Below are positions 1-12,661 of a stretch of DNA of 64,000 nt, in pieces; within the stretch, counting starts at the first letter, position 1; every line of letters starts with the position of its first letter. Both the position numbers and the translations under genes were made by a program. The notes under the pieces were generated by a model that did no database searches, had not been told where the DNA came from, and saw only the letters and a list, made by a program, of their open reading frames with translations. This DNA comes from Lucifuga dentata. Its lineage: Eukaryota > Chordata > Actinopteri > Ophidiiformes > Bythitidae. Location of the stretch: positions 186,001 to 250,000 of the forward strand of contig VXCM01002615.1 in NCBI GenBank assembly GCA_014773175.1. The letters are read 5' to 3'.

Positions 1-87
1 TCTGTTTAGAGGATGGTGTGTGAGTCCTCCATCAGCAGGTCAGGCTTCATTCCTGCAGCCGTGAACCTAGTGACAGCAGTCTCACGT

Positions 88-127
<40 letters not shown>

Positions 128-1418
128 CTTTCTCTCCAACTGCCAGGCTGTGGAATGCCTATGACTGAAGGGTCCTTGAGGCTGTCGACGGACAGGCCTG
201 TGTGCAGACACACCAGACCCCCGCTCACCTGCACAGAGCTGATCCTCCCTGCCCCCCAAACCGAGACCACAGTACACCACAGTGTTTGTCCTTGCTGCCT
301 GTTTCTGCTTTTAGACAGCTACTATATTGGCCCACAACAACATCCACTGAGCGGATCTTAAATAAGACTTCTGAAGAGTTCATTATTCATTTACTCCATA
401 CTGTGATAGTGTTACATGCTCTGCATCGTCTTTGGGTATTAATTAGGTTCATGTATCGGCTTCTTGGCTGGATTACGGGGTAATACTGGATCAAGAACCC
501 TGAGTCACATTTCTCCTCATTACCTGAAATAGAAGTGGATAATCAGCTCACCTTAAGCTGTGTGTATGCAGCTGAACATGAAATTAAATGAGAATGACAG
601 CTGCAAAACAAGTCCAGCATCATAAAACTCTGCTAGTAAAACCCCAGTCAATGGCGATAACGTTCTGCTCAGCCTTGTTTTTGCAGAATGTGTGGTTGTT
701 TTGGCAGTTTCATGTGCATCCACAGGCTCAGGTCAAGATGTGTTAACTCCTGTTAAGTGTGCAGCCAGTGTGAGCTGGTGCTGCGATGTATCATGTGAGC
801 TCACAGCATGGGCCCTACATCTTCCAGAGCTATTTAAAATCATAAAATCCTGAGAACCACTTTAACTAACATGAGGCTGGTAAGAGGGTAATGCCTCAGC
901 TCTGCACATGCCAGGTCTCCAACAGTTTGGCTGCATGTTTCAAATGAAAATAGATTTCTCTCTTTGTTCTAAAACTGATGATTGGCTGCTGGAAGTTTGA
1001 CCCTCCACACAGTGTTTCAGCGTTAAAGCCATGATGGAAGTGACAAAACCCCCTTTACAATAGCCTTTGTGAGGATGTGGAATGTCCAAACAAACACTTT
1101 CCCAGGGTTTGGGTAATTCAGATCCCTACAGGCTGACAGGTTGAACTCTGCAACTCATTACTGACTATGCTGAGCTGATTTACAATCACAGCATGCTATA
1201 ACTCGGGTTAAATTGCTGTTTTATAACACTTAGCATTGTAATCAATTACACTAAACGTAGCTTAGTCCACAAATAATTAGCCATGGATTTGTCTCTGCCA
1301 GATGTCTGCAAATGGATCTATATATCAAATACTTGTTCCAGGGAAAGAGAAAAAAAATGTACAAGTGCCATTATAAAGAGCATGGTGAAGATTTGATTAG
1401 TTTATAAATATTTCTTTC
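1..1418. other. Intergenic DNA downstream of wnt11
   Basis: No reading frame here looks like a real gene. The short frames at the left end come from a CA microsatellite and its flanks and show no family resemblance. The stretch is ordinary AT-rich non-coding DNA beyond the apparent 3' end of wnt11. Confidence 0.6.
90..125. repeat. (CA)n microsatellite
   Basis: An uninterrupted run of about 18 CA units. It produces artefactual Thr-His and Cys-Val repeat peptides on the two strands. Confidence 0.95.
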
Positions 1419-1424
1419 TTTATT
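1419..1424 (-). terminator. Candidate polyadenylation signal for wnt11
   Basis: TTTATT on the plus strand is AATAAA on the coding (minus) strand, about 930 bases beyond the wnt11 stop codon. That distance is a plausible 3' UTR length. It is the first clear signal noticed at the end of the non-coding tail, but alternatives nearer the stop were not excluded. Confidence 0.35.
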
Positions 1425-2276
1425 TCAGTATACAAAATAACAGTATGTACACCCACACAAAAGTGGTTTACAAAATCCATGAGTTCAGCTCATATGCTCT
1501 GAAAATAGAATATATTTTGAACTGCCTGCATGTCAGACATAAAGGAGATAATGCACTATTCCACAAACTGAAAAGTTCTTTATTCTCTTCTCGCAATCCA
1601 CAAGGGCGCAGGCATGACCCATGTGAAGATCCGCACGGGACACGTGGTGAGAGTCCAAAATGTCAACCACAAAAATGTTTCCATGATTGAAAAGTATTTT
1701 AAGTTCCCTTTGTGTGTTCCTTTGTTCACTCTTGTCCATTGCTCCAGAGAAAAAAATATTTATAGTACCTAAGAAAAGTACCATGCGAGTTTCATGTATC
1801 CAACAGAACCCTTGGTTTTCCGCGTAATGGTTCTGAAGCCAAATGTCAGTCCATATAATGAGGAGAAAAGACAATCCATCTCCTCCAGCGGAAAATCCAA
1901 TATTATTTCTTTTAGTACAGATATAATAAAAATAGACTTTTAATTTCCTTGTTGGGGAAATTTCAAATCACTTACAAAGAAAAAGGAAATACCCAGGAGG
2001 ACGGCGGTCTCCGTATAAACCGACTGGCACTGTCAGCAAAACACTCCACCATCAGGTTTGTGAAGCAAAAAACAAAACAAAAAAAAAAAAAAAANAAAAA
2101 AAAAAAAAAAACTGAACAGCCAAATTGGCAGTTTGGAGATTGGATACAAAAATATACTGACACGAGAATAGATCATTCTTGTTGAAATAAACATGCTAAA
2201 GCTTAAGACAGAAGTAAGCTTTCTTGGTATTGGAGTGCTTTGGTTATCTGTAGCGTTGGGAGTGGAGAACTGTGTG

Positions 2277-2407
2277 GCGGGGGTTCATTTGCAGACATAT
2301 CTCTCCACCATCCGCTCGCACTTCTTGCAGGTTACGTAGCANGCGGGGGTTCATTTGCAGACATATCTCTCCACCATCCGCTCGCACTTCTTGCAGGTTA
2401 CGTAGCA
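2277..2407. other. Assembly duplication around a single N at the end of wnt11
   Basis: The 65 bases at 2277-2341 and at 2343-2407 are identical as read, separated by one N at 2342. The repeated block contains the last codons and the stop of wnt11, so a gene caller could miss or double the true stop. The stop used here is in the second copy (TCA at 2351-2353 on the plus strand), which is continuous with the rest of the exon. This looks like two contig ends that overlap but were not merged. Confidence 0.85.
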
Positions 2408-5400
2408 GCACCAGTGGTATTTGCAATGGCAGCGCTCCACCAGCTTCTCCGAATACGGGTTGTAGCCTCGGCCACAGCACATCAGGTCACAGCTGTCACT
2501 GCCGACAGAGGTTTTGTTGCATTGCCTGGAGTTTGCACGGGCAGAAACAGAAAATAGAAGATATTAAGTCAGATGTGTAATTTGTTGCAACACTGCTACA
2601 TTGTCCTTGAGTGAGATAGAAAAGAAGGAGACAGAGCAGTTTTTCTGACTGTGGTGGCAGCCGTGAACGCCAACATATTTCCACTTGGAAACACAATTTG
2701 GTTTCCTGCCTGAAACAATTAAGTTTACAGCTTCAATCTAAAACATTTTGTCTGTATAATCTCACAGACCATGAGGAGCCTGCAACACTCCTATAAAAGG
2801 GCTGGACCAGTGTGTTTTTGTGAACTCATTCATCTGAACATTTTCCCCTTTTTTCTTTCATTTTCTTTTTTGTTTTGCCGTCTTCAGATAGCGGATATTT
2901 CGGAGCCTTTCGATTTAGAAAGCCTGGGGTGTCTTGAGTGAGCAGAGAATAGCCTCACCGTAAATCACATGAACACACAGGGTGGCCCTCCCTCTCTTTA
3001 GCTTGCCCTCTCCACATAATTGCATTGTTTTATGATGGCAGAGTGTTAATGACCAGCACGGCGAGAGAGACACCAAGTCGATTACTGGTGCGGGAGTGAA
3101 GGCGACGGAGGAGGGACGGGAGTCATTTAGAGTGTAGGACAGGCTTGTTACATTGTGGGAGCTGGAAAATAGAGAGAAACCCCCNGGAGTCATTTAGAGT
3201 GTAGGACAGGCTTGTTACATTGTGGGAGCTGGAAAATAGAGAGAAACCCCCCACACGGCTATATTTTGTCAGTAAGAAGATCTCCTTCTACTCCTCCTGC
3301 TGTAAATGGAGCAAGAAGACATAACTGTGCCCACTGCATTCACATTTGCTGCTTTAAGGAAAGACACAATAATGTAATTTAAGACCAAAGTACAGACTTT
3401 AAGCTAGTCTCCTTTTGGTTCCAGTGATCACACATTACTCATTAGTAACTGCTGCCAAGATTCACTTTGTCCTTGTCCTGGATTCTTTGCTTGGTCAAAA
3501 CCGCAGTCAGTGTGTTTGCATGCACACTATACTCAGACTTTTGTCTGTACTGACTAAAGGACCATACCAGCCATTTTGCATGTTTGAGCCTAATATATTT
3601 GATTTTCATACACGTAACGTTCTTGACAATCATTTCCCAAAGCATACTACTGGAATGGTGAATTAATTTTTTTTTTTTCCTACATCTTCCAGACCGCTTT
3701 TGGTTTCAGTTCATTCTACGCTATTAAAATCAACTTATTGATACTTGAAACCTTCTTGGGATAGGTAATCCATCATTGTGAACAACACATGTATTTAGTT
3801 TTTTTTTCAAAGTTACATAATTTTAGCGTTTAAGCGCAATAAAAAGTGTGGAGTAAATGTATGTCTCCACTGCGGAATATAATCCCAAAAGAAGACCTGC
3901 GTTTATCGAAAAATTTAAATGACTGTGACTTCAAAACCAAACTATTTGCAGGCGAAACATGGATTTTTAAGGTGGGTGTATCACTTGAATATTTGATTTT
4001 GAAAGATTCAGAGATTTTGCAAAACATCAGGAAAGCTGAAATACAGTTTTATCCTTTGGGAAATGATTATCAGTAATGTAACATATAAAAATTGAATATA
4101 TTAGGCTCAAACATGCAAAATGGATGGTATGGTCCTTTAAGGCACACATTTATAGATGTGTAGAATTAACAGGATTCCTAGCTACTTATGGAGGTTTGTG
4201 AAGGATTGCAGGAAAACAGGAGACTATGTGATCAAGTGTTGGGGTGGTTTGAACATCCTTCAGATATGACGACCCTGTAGAGCCACATGGAAACAGTTGA
4301 AACACGTGCGCATACACTCAGAATTACTCATACACACACACACACATCAGCACACATTTGATATGATGACAGCCATGGACTGGGGTCCTTGTGACTTGGC
4401 TGCAGCACTAAATATGCTGCAGACTGGACGTGTCTGCTGTGTTATCAGGACAGAGACATGCTGGGCCCAGTGTGTGTTTGACATGAAGCATGTTCTCTGA
4501 CTGAAGGACACATGACATGACAGTCATATAATGTAGGACATTTATGACATACATCCACCTCATGTGCATTTAGTGGATGCGTTTACCCAAGTATGCATGT
4601 ACACAGTACCATGATTGCTGGCTGCTTCCTATGAAAAGCTATAATACCTGAACAGTAGTAAGTACATTTAGTACTGGATTTTGACACTGCAAGTACAATT
4701 TTGAGGTTTGTATTTCAAAGTACAATTTGAGCATTTCTATTTTGTGCTACTTCCTACTTTTACTCCACTACAATTATCTGCTGTTACAAATTACTTGGAA
4801 GATTAAGAAATTCTAGACATTTAATGTGAGATCAATAATTCTGTTGTCGGGGTAAAAACCTCAAATCTGAGTCTAGTTTTAACTCGATGGCATGTTGCAG
4901 TGTAGATTGTACCTAAGAGAGAGAATAAGTTCTAAAGTCATCCTTATGTCTTAACGTCTGGGTGAAAAACTCTGTCTCCAATTTAGGGAATTTTTAAGAT
5001 ATTATTCCAAAATTTTTATTATCTCATTTCCAAGTCTCAGAAGACGCAAGGGTCTCACAACGTTGGAGGAAAAACCTTAAGTTTATAATTTTGGCAATTT
5101 TCATCAAAGATGCATTAACAAGTACCTGCTACATGTTATAACTCTGACAGGGGCCATTCTTCACACTTAGTCCTATCACATTTAATACATTTTACTGCGA
5201 AAATGCATTACGTAGAATCTGAATGCAGGTTTGTTTGGTTTTTTTTTTTTTTAGTCATAACTGAATCTCCTTTCCTTTGTAACATTAGTTCTTTTACTTC
5301 TGTAAAGGATTTGAGTACTTTTGCAACTTATGCACAGAATTTTTCATTTATCCTTATTATCTTAACAAAGCAGGCTACACCAGTTTCAAAATCTAACAAA

Positions 5401-8400
5401 TGATTGGTTGGGTGATGCTGGTGGAGTTACATGGGGTCAAATTTGCAGAGAAACCTCAGATGGCCTAGCAGTCACCCTTAAAATGTGCCTTGTGTGTCAT
5501 GCAATTCAAAGCTGAATAACACAGCCAAAGATACCATCAAAGCCCTTCTCTCCATGACATTTAGGGAAAATTGGAAAATTCAATAAGTCTGCGAGATATC
5601 ACTGCATATTTGCTCCACATTTCTCTGATATTGAGATCAGTGTGAGTCAGAGCCTCAGACTAACGGGCTCCTTGCTGCCCACTGAGTTCTCACAGGGCAA
5701 AGCAACAGCATAAACCTTGTCCCAACTAAAACACTGCAGCTGAATGCTGCAAGTCTTTCTTTATCTTTAAGGGACCATTAGCTATTTCCTATTTGTGTGG
5801 CACTCTCAAATCAATATCAGCTGAGTGCACTCAGTCCCAAGAATAACTGCATTAGTCACTGGTTCAGATAGCAGCACAAGAACCCCAGTCACAATGGCCT
5901 TTTCTGTGACACGTGCTCAGACATGTCACAGACAGAGCAATCTCAGGGGCCACTGGCTGTTATCAGCACACCAAACAAAACGGAGCCACCAGGCAGGCCG
6001 GCATGTCACTAAAGTCAACATCCTGGATGAGCAGACAGGCAGAATTAGTCATTTCCTATTTGTCTGCTGCATTTGTCTGTCTTGATAATAACCTCAAACA
6101 ATAGAAAACTGTCATTACTATCAACAACTTCCATAATTCCCCCCATCTCACACACACTCCTGTCACGTTTGTTTTACGTTTACCTGCCCGGGGACTGCAG
6201 ATGGAAATGAACTGATAGTTAAATCTGGCACAAAGCATCTCTTCTCACTTTGAGATCAATGTATTTTTTGTGCATGGCCCTTGTCTAAATAAATGAGTAA
6301 AAAATGAACGACAGTCTCACCTGTCCTGTGTGCCGACAGAGCCCTGCTTTTCATTTTTGGTGCAGAAGTCCGGTGAACTCTGCAGATAGACCAGCTCGTT
6401 CTCCCTCACGGGCCTGATGTCAATGTCTTTGGGTACCAGCTGCTTGCGTGTCCCCATGGGCCGGTGAACCACTTTGGTGGCAGACAGGTATTTAGTCTTC
6501 AGGTCCATGGCAATGTCCCTCAGGTCTTGTAAGCCTCTCCAGCAGGTCCTTATGGAGCAGGAGCCAGACACACCATGGCATTTACACTTCATCACCACAG
6601 CATCTCTTAAAGCCTAGACACAGGACATGGGGGGTTAGACATTTGAACAGATCAGACACAGTGAAGAGAAAAATAATGAAAGAAAATTTAAATCACCTGT
6701 CTCCCAACTTCACTGTTGTGTAGGTGCATCAGTTTGTTGGCATGGGAGCCTGCACGCTTCATCTTCATGGGAGCATCAGAGAACTTAGAGCCCATGATCA
6801 GACCGTAGTGTAGGTTGTCTGCACAGCCACCCCAGCGATAGCCAGGCTCTGGGATCTCTGCAGGGATCGGACCGCACGAGCATAACCGCAAATCCCCAGA
6901 AGTGCACGCCCGCGCTATGGTGTGGCTGATAGTCGCAGCAGATAGGGCATAGACGAAAGCAGCCTCCCTTGTTCCTGAGAAAACAGGTAAGAAACCTGTT
7001 AAATACTGCAGGTTTAAAGGGAATACCCTGTATATTTGGGACCTTGTCTCATTGCTCAAGAGAACATAGCCAACAAAAGTATTTTAAGAGTGTCCCCATT
7101 ACATAATTTTCTGTACCGTTCTATTCTATAAATTACTTTGGGTAATCACCAGCATTTTTCAGAAGTCAGGCCAACGTTTTCATTATACAGAGATATCAGT
7201 AGCAAACCTGCAAAGCCACAAATTCAATGAAATATTTACTCTATATGGTTGGTTTTGGTAGTTTGACACAACATATTATTTTTATATTATTTTTTGTAAC
7301 TTTTAATGGTATCCTATGGTTTTGAGAAAATGCTACTGGCCTGCTATCATTAGTTTAAATGTATTGCAAAGTGTTGGTATGAAGCAGTGGATAAACTGAT
7401 CCACTGGAGACATGTGGAAAATCACTTTATCCAATATGGAATAAGAAAATTGATACCAACTATCTATGATCTTATTTTGTAATGGATATGGTGACCTCGC
7501 AGATCCCGCCATACTTCTGCCTACAGCATGTCTGTTAGTGTCAGACGGTCACTTAAGTAATCTCTTTTGCACGGAAAATTGAATTATCTGTACTCAGAGT
7601 CAAAATAGAGGGTAGGAGTCCTCCTCTGGAGCCTCATGAACCCCTGACTCCTAAAATCAAGTCCTGCCGGAACCTTTCTCTCTAATTTCCCTCTTGCGCT
7701 TTGACCCTCTCGGCTCTCCTACAGTCTCAGAAAGAAAAGAGAAATGAATCGTGCGCATTAAATGTAACTGTCAAACACAGTCCATCACTGTTCTTCCTGC
7801 GCCCTAGACTGAGCCTTGATGTAGTTGGTAGTGATGTGTGTACACGGAGAGCGCATATGCTAAAGGCCCTGGAGCAAATGGAAGGAAGGGGAGAATCATG
7901 TATAACCATGGGCAGGTTTGATCAAAGCCATCCCTGGTCAGTGATGAGCCATTTCCTGTTCAGTTCAGACTGCGTTGGGCAAATCGCAGCCATGTTAAGC
8001 CCCCAAACCACAACCCAATGACTGTCTCTGCCAGATTCAAGGTCCTTTTGGCAACAGAAAAAGCAAAGTCAGACTGAAACACAAGCAGGCGTGCAGTCGG
8101 ATAATACTGGGGGATTTCGGAAATAGCAAGCCAATTATTAAATCATACAGAATGTACACATATGTTGTGGAAAGAGGGATTCTCAAACAACTCTCTGTTG
8201 CAGCTCTTTAACATGTTAACTAGAAATCAATCTGTTTTTTTCTTTATGACACTTCTTTTCATACCGATCGATTTAATATCAATCGCTTGTGCGGTCGATA
8301 TGATACGAGTGTGAGCCCAGACATAATTAAGATCAAATAAATAATTAAAAAATGAATTGAAAAAGATGTAGCACTTAAAGATATGACATAAAATAAATGA

Positions 8401-10683
8401 CATAAGAAAGAGGGAAAAACAAAGACAGAAACTGTTCTCTGATCTCTTCCCTTCACGTCTTTCCCCAGGCTCCAGTTGGTTAGTTTAGGGTTTGGATATC
8501 AACAAAGCTCTCCAAGCCATTAAGCATGGCCATAAACATTAGACTCTTGTGGATAAAAAAACAAAAAAAACAAACTTGAAGCAGTTTTCTTCTTTGATGC
8601 CAAACTATTCATGACCATACCTCGGTCGAGGTCTGGCCGATACTTCGATGCATCAGCGGGGATGTCGATGGAGGAGCAGTTCCAGCGCATGTCGCCAAAG
8701 GTCTTCTGACATGTTTTCTTGACTTCGCGGGCAGCCTGGATGATGGTTTGCATGAGCTCCAGGTTACTGCGGCATAACTGGGCTTGAGATGACACCAGGC
8801 CAGGCAGCAGCTTACAGTGTTGGGTCTGGTTGATGTGTAATGATGCAGGTGTGTGTGATAGTGCTCTGCAGTGGGAGAACAATGAAACAAAAAAAAGGAG
8901 GATGAGGTCATCATACACTGTATAGTATGTACTCGGTGGTGATAACAAGGGTGATGACTGCTTCATAGCTGGTGGATTTTGGTTTTACGAGAAGTGAAAC
9001 TGGTATTCTTATGGGAATCGTAAAGACTGTTGCAAATTTTATTATTAACAGCAATGTGAAGCAATTTACTTTTTTTTTATGTATACATGCAGTTCTAACC
9101 TCTGGACAAATCTGCCTGGAACAAACAACTGAAAAATTGAAACAGCTAAAGCTGGAGGCAAGAAAATATTTTGGCATGCATCATAGCAAAGAAGCATCTT
9201 ATCACTGCAAAAACCTAAAGGAAAGTCAGCTGTGGATTCATAAAACATACAGTACGAGACATCTTCTTGGCGCAAGATTTTTCTTTTGTTTAAGTGCAGA
9301 TGACACCAATATTGCCTTCAATATCTGCCAAAAATATAAAAACATCCATGAAATTCAACTGTATAAATCCTTCACCATTTGCATTTTCCAAATGAACGGT
9401 CGCATCCTCTGTTGCCCCGGTTTGACATGACTCATCTATTTACACACCATTGAAGGGTTACCAGATTTAATTTAAACAATTTAAAGTTATTGAGGATTAA
9501 TTTAATAGAGAAAACTGGAGGAGTAGGTCAGCTCTGATCTCTGCTTTCTGTGTCTTGCACTCTGCTGAGAGTTCGTGAGAACCAGTCAACTCCGCCAGCC
9601 TCTTGGCCTGTTTTGCATTAGGGGCCTGGGGGCCACCACTCTGTGCCCAATGATAAGCTGTGAGTCCCCTGTGCTCGTGGTAAACCAGCACTCATAGGTG
9701 TTTACAGCCGCATCTGTTTTGCATCGCAGCGCTGTGTATGATGAAGACTGTGAAAGTCCTTGCTTAGATTTAGCACATGCCATCTCCAAGTCTCATGGGT
9801 GCATCTGCTCGAGTCTTCCCGCTACGTGCCTTACAACAACTCATTCTGATGAGAAGTTATGGATATTTAGTGAGGCTGATCCAAAACATAATGCTGAACC
9901 CTCTGAACCTTAGGTTTTCACATTAGTCAGACATAAAAGAAAATGAATAAAAACTCAAACTATGAGAAGGAAAAAATATGGAGAGAACATGATCACCAAA
10001 TTGTGCAGAAAACCCTCAGAGTTTATAAGACTCCCAAACAAGCTCATCAGACATCTCCAAATGAATAAACAAATCCAACAAGAACATGGGTAGCTTATGG
10101 ATTTTCCAAGCTTTTAGCCAAATAAAGAAGTTTACAGTTGTACAAAATCCTTGGAAAAGACTAATTTAATAGTACCATGTCGTCTCACTGGTCTACACAC
10201 AGTGGGAGTGACATAAGTCGCGCTTCTCTGCCACTATGACACGTCATCTTTATTCCTGCGTTCATCTTCAATAGAATCTGAGATCCTGCATTGAAATATA
10301 GACGCCATCGCCTTTTACTCCTTGTTAAAGTTTCCAACTATAACCTAAAGTACTTCCAGCTAATCTACTCTCTCTTTAACCACTTATATGAGTACAGAGA
10401 ATGCAGACTTCATCAGAAAAAACATGAGTAATCTTAGGGGACATTTGAAAAGCTGCCATGGGTCTTTCACATTGAAACACACAGCAAAGACTCACACAAT
10501 ATCATGTGTCCTCATTGTGTCATCTGAGTGGACACAGCTAGAATGTAAGGGTCTGTAAAGGAGCGGAAAGATGCGGAAAAGCCTAGCTGAGAATACTTAC
10601 AGCCATTTGATGCCAGAGCAGACCTGAGACAGCAGCAGAGCTGTGAGCACACCAAGAGGCAGAACATGAGAGCTGCTCCTCAT
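2351..10683 (-). CDS. wnt11: Wnt11, secreted Wnt ligand (five coding exons)
   Basis: A secreted, lipid-modified ligand of the non-canonical (planar polarity) Wnt pathway. Coding exons on the minus strand are 10683-10601, 8865-8621, 6974-6697, 6613-6321 and 2525-2351. All junctions are GT-AG, the phases agree (2, 1, 0, 2), and the total is 1074 bases, or 357 aa, the usual Wnt11 length. The start codon opens a signal peptide ([20 protein letters not shown]) followed by GIKWLALS as in mammalian WNT11. The palmitoleoylated-serine motif [14 protein letters not shown] lies in exon 4, and the Cys-rich end ([13 protein letters not shown], final ERYVCK) in exon 5. The sequence ([18 protein letters not shown]) is much closer to mammalian WNT11 than to what I recall of zebrafish silberblick, so this is the WNT11-orthologous copy. 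The start of exon 5's 3' UTR is disrupted by an assembly duplication at 2277-2407. Confidence 0.96.
3119..3251. other. Assembly duplication around a single N in wnt11 intron 4
   Basis: About 66 bases ending at 3184 are repeated directly after the N at 3185. It has the same signature as the duplication at the wnt11 stop codon and is best explained by unmerged contig ends rather than biology. Confidence 0.85.
3558..4136. mobile_element. TTAA-type MITE, copy 1 (wnt11 intron 4)
   Basis: A non-autonomous DNA transposon of about 579 bases. The left end begins AGGACCATACCAGCCATTTT and the right end is its inverse complement with a few changes; the inverted repeats stay recognisable for more than 45 bases. 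The right flank is TTAA (4137-4140); the left flank is CTAA (3554-3557), a one-base decay of TTAA. No transposase frame is present. The same element recurs inverted at 25767-26318 and degraded at 45691-46230. Confidence 0.85.
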
Positions 10684-11388
10684 GGTTGGAAAGTGGCTCC
10701 AGTTCACACAGGAAACAAATTCAGCGGGATGTTGGGCTTCTTGGCTCAGACTCAAAAGTCAACTGTCATGGCACGGCCTCCTCTTCTAAACACTGTTACA
10801 AACATAAAGGACTTTGACACACCACAACTGTAATATTTCCTGATTTTGAGTGTATTTGCTTGAAATGTTGAGGAATACTTTTTAGGGATCACTGTGAAAG
10901 TCATTATGTGAGCTTTGCAAACCACCTTAAAAAGAAAATCTGAAAAAGTGCAATTATCTAACCTAATTCTCTGACAGTCGGCAATCTTATAAATCTTCAA
11001 CACATTAAATGTGTCAGAAATGAACACAATGGCTGTCCTTTTCTAAGAAATGCTTTTTAAAACAGTCCACTAACACCAATTTAAGTTTTCAAATACACCA
11101 TGGTTGCACACTTTCTACATGCAAGTAAACACATAAGCATGTGGGTGATTGTATTGTCCTGAAAAATAAAGTCTACTTCCACTGTGTTGATACACACAGT
11201 CTCTGCAGACATGGCACAACTTTAAGCTGACTTTATTGGAAATTTTTATAGCTCTTATGGTATTACACAAAATATTCTTCGATAAAACAAATAATTTATA
11301 GCTAGTTGTTTAAATCTTTTCTATTTGTAGTTAGATTTGGCATAAAACTGTAGGCTATTCTGCAATCTTAATTTTGCTAAACTTTATT

Positions 11389-11390
<2 letters not shown>

Positions 11391-11443
<53 letters not shown>
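11391..11443. repeat. (AG)n microsatellite ending at an N
   Basis: About 26 AG units, nearly pure, running into a single N at 11444 and then a T run. The abrupt change from AG to T at the N suggests a collapsed or mis-joined low-complexity gap. Confidence 0.9.
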
Positions 11444-11662
11444 NTTTTTTTTTTTTTTTTGGCAGTTGCTGTAAAAGCAGTTAGTAATTCAATCTGGTGT
11501 CACGTGTGGAAAAATGCAAAGAATTTTAGATATATTGACAATTGTGAGACATTAGGTGAAGGCAGTAGCCCCCAGTGCATCAGAAGCTCATTATCTGATT
11601 GAGCTCCGTGATAAGAAATCTCTTTGAAGAGATTTGAACGCGAAAATAGCTGATAATGTCTC

Positions 11663-11704
11663 TTTATAAAGCAGAGCTGCGTTCCGGTCCTCGTCGCTGA
11701 TTGG
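11663..11704 (-). promoter_or_regulatory. CCAAT + TATA core promoter candidate inside the wnt11 5' region
   Basis: Read on the minus strand, a CCAAT box (ATTGG at 11700-11704 on plus) is followed after about 31 bases by TATAAA (TTTATA at 11663-11668 on plus). This is the usual order and spacing for a core promoter firing toward wnt11. It lies about 1 kb upstream of the start codon, inside the intron implied by the donor at 12410, so it could be an alternative promoter. The TATA sequence is palindromic (CTTTATAAAG), so direction rests on the CCAAT box. Confidence 0.35.
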
Positions 11705-12409
11705 CCAAAACGCCTACGAAACTTTGGTAAAATCACTGATGAACGCGCACCTGCGACCATATAACAATTATTGACAATATTAATGCGCGAGCTAGAAATC
11801 ACAAACCGAGTCTGATCTGATATCGCCACGAGGAACTGTTTTTCGAGTTGTAAAATGCTGAACTGCAGACTAAAATAAGACGTGATTAGGCTTTTATTAT
11901 CTATTATAGCCGATTAAAAATAAATTTTAAATTTTCTAAGTGTTACCGCTTGGCGTCTTGGTACTCTAACCATAAGCGGCGGGCTAGTGGCTATTAAAGT
12001 TACATTTGGTCAAAGTGGCCTCAATAGTAGATCTATTAGCCCCTAAAAGATAAAGACTGATAGCCACACGGTCACACCATCCGATGTGTCTTTAAAGATA
12101 AGAAGAGCTATAGCGACTGACTGGCATTTTAAGTGGGCTATTAATTATATTTCCTCATGATTAATGGCTATAACCAATGCAGCCTAATGGAAAGACATTA
12201 CCAGGGATGTTTTTGGCACAATTGGTTACAGCGTATTGAAAATAAACTATAAAAGATGTGGAAAGAAGACGTAATCTTGGGTTGAATCTGGAACTAATTT
12301 ATTTCACCTTATCAGCCACTCGTGACTAAAATGTGGTCGCCTTTTATCCACTTAACACTATAGAACATCCTGCGTAACTTTCCTTTGAGTCAAAAAAGTT
12401 TCAACTCAC

Positions 12410-12661
12410 CGTTCAGCTTCACAGATGAATAACAAAAAAACAGAAGAAACAAATCTGATCGGGTCGAATATCCTTTCAGGGTGTTCCTGTGTCGCTATCA
12501 ACCAGATGAACGCGTAAAATCCAGTTTGGGGTGATAAAATAGTTCCGCACAGGTACGCATGGTGTGTATCAGAGGGCTGTCGGTGAGTGTGTGTCTGAAT
12601 GTGTGTGAGGGAGGTTTAGTGGTAAGTGGGACTCAGTGGGGGCAGATCAGCTCTAAAATAC
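12410..12661 (-). promoter_or_regulatory. Probable wnt11 5' UTR exon and promoter
   Basis: On the minus strand a good splice donor (AACG|GTGAGTTG) ends at 12410. About 245-250 bases upstream is a TATA-like TATTTTAGAGC (plus 12651-12661) behind a C-rich stretch. A non-coding first exon joining to the exon that carries the wnt11 start codon is the simplest reading. The matching acceptor upstream of 10683 is not obvious, so this is tentative. Confidence 0.35.

Noticed and set aside
1949..2185. Lys-rich frame across the A run near 2.08 kb
   Set aside because: It is produced by an A homopolymer with an embedded N in the wnt11 3' UTR.
3415..3666. Short frames sharing the peptide [15 protein letters not shown] with one at 25612-25863
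   Set aside because: The shared peptide is the translated inverted repeat of the TTAA MITE, not a conserved protein.
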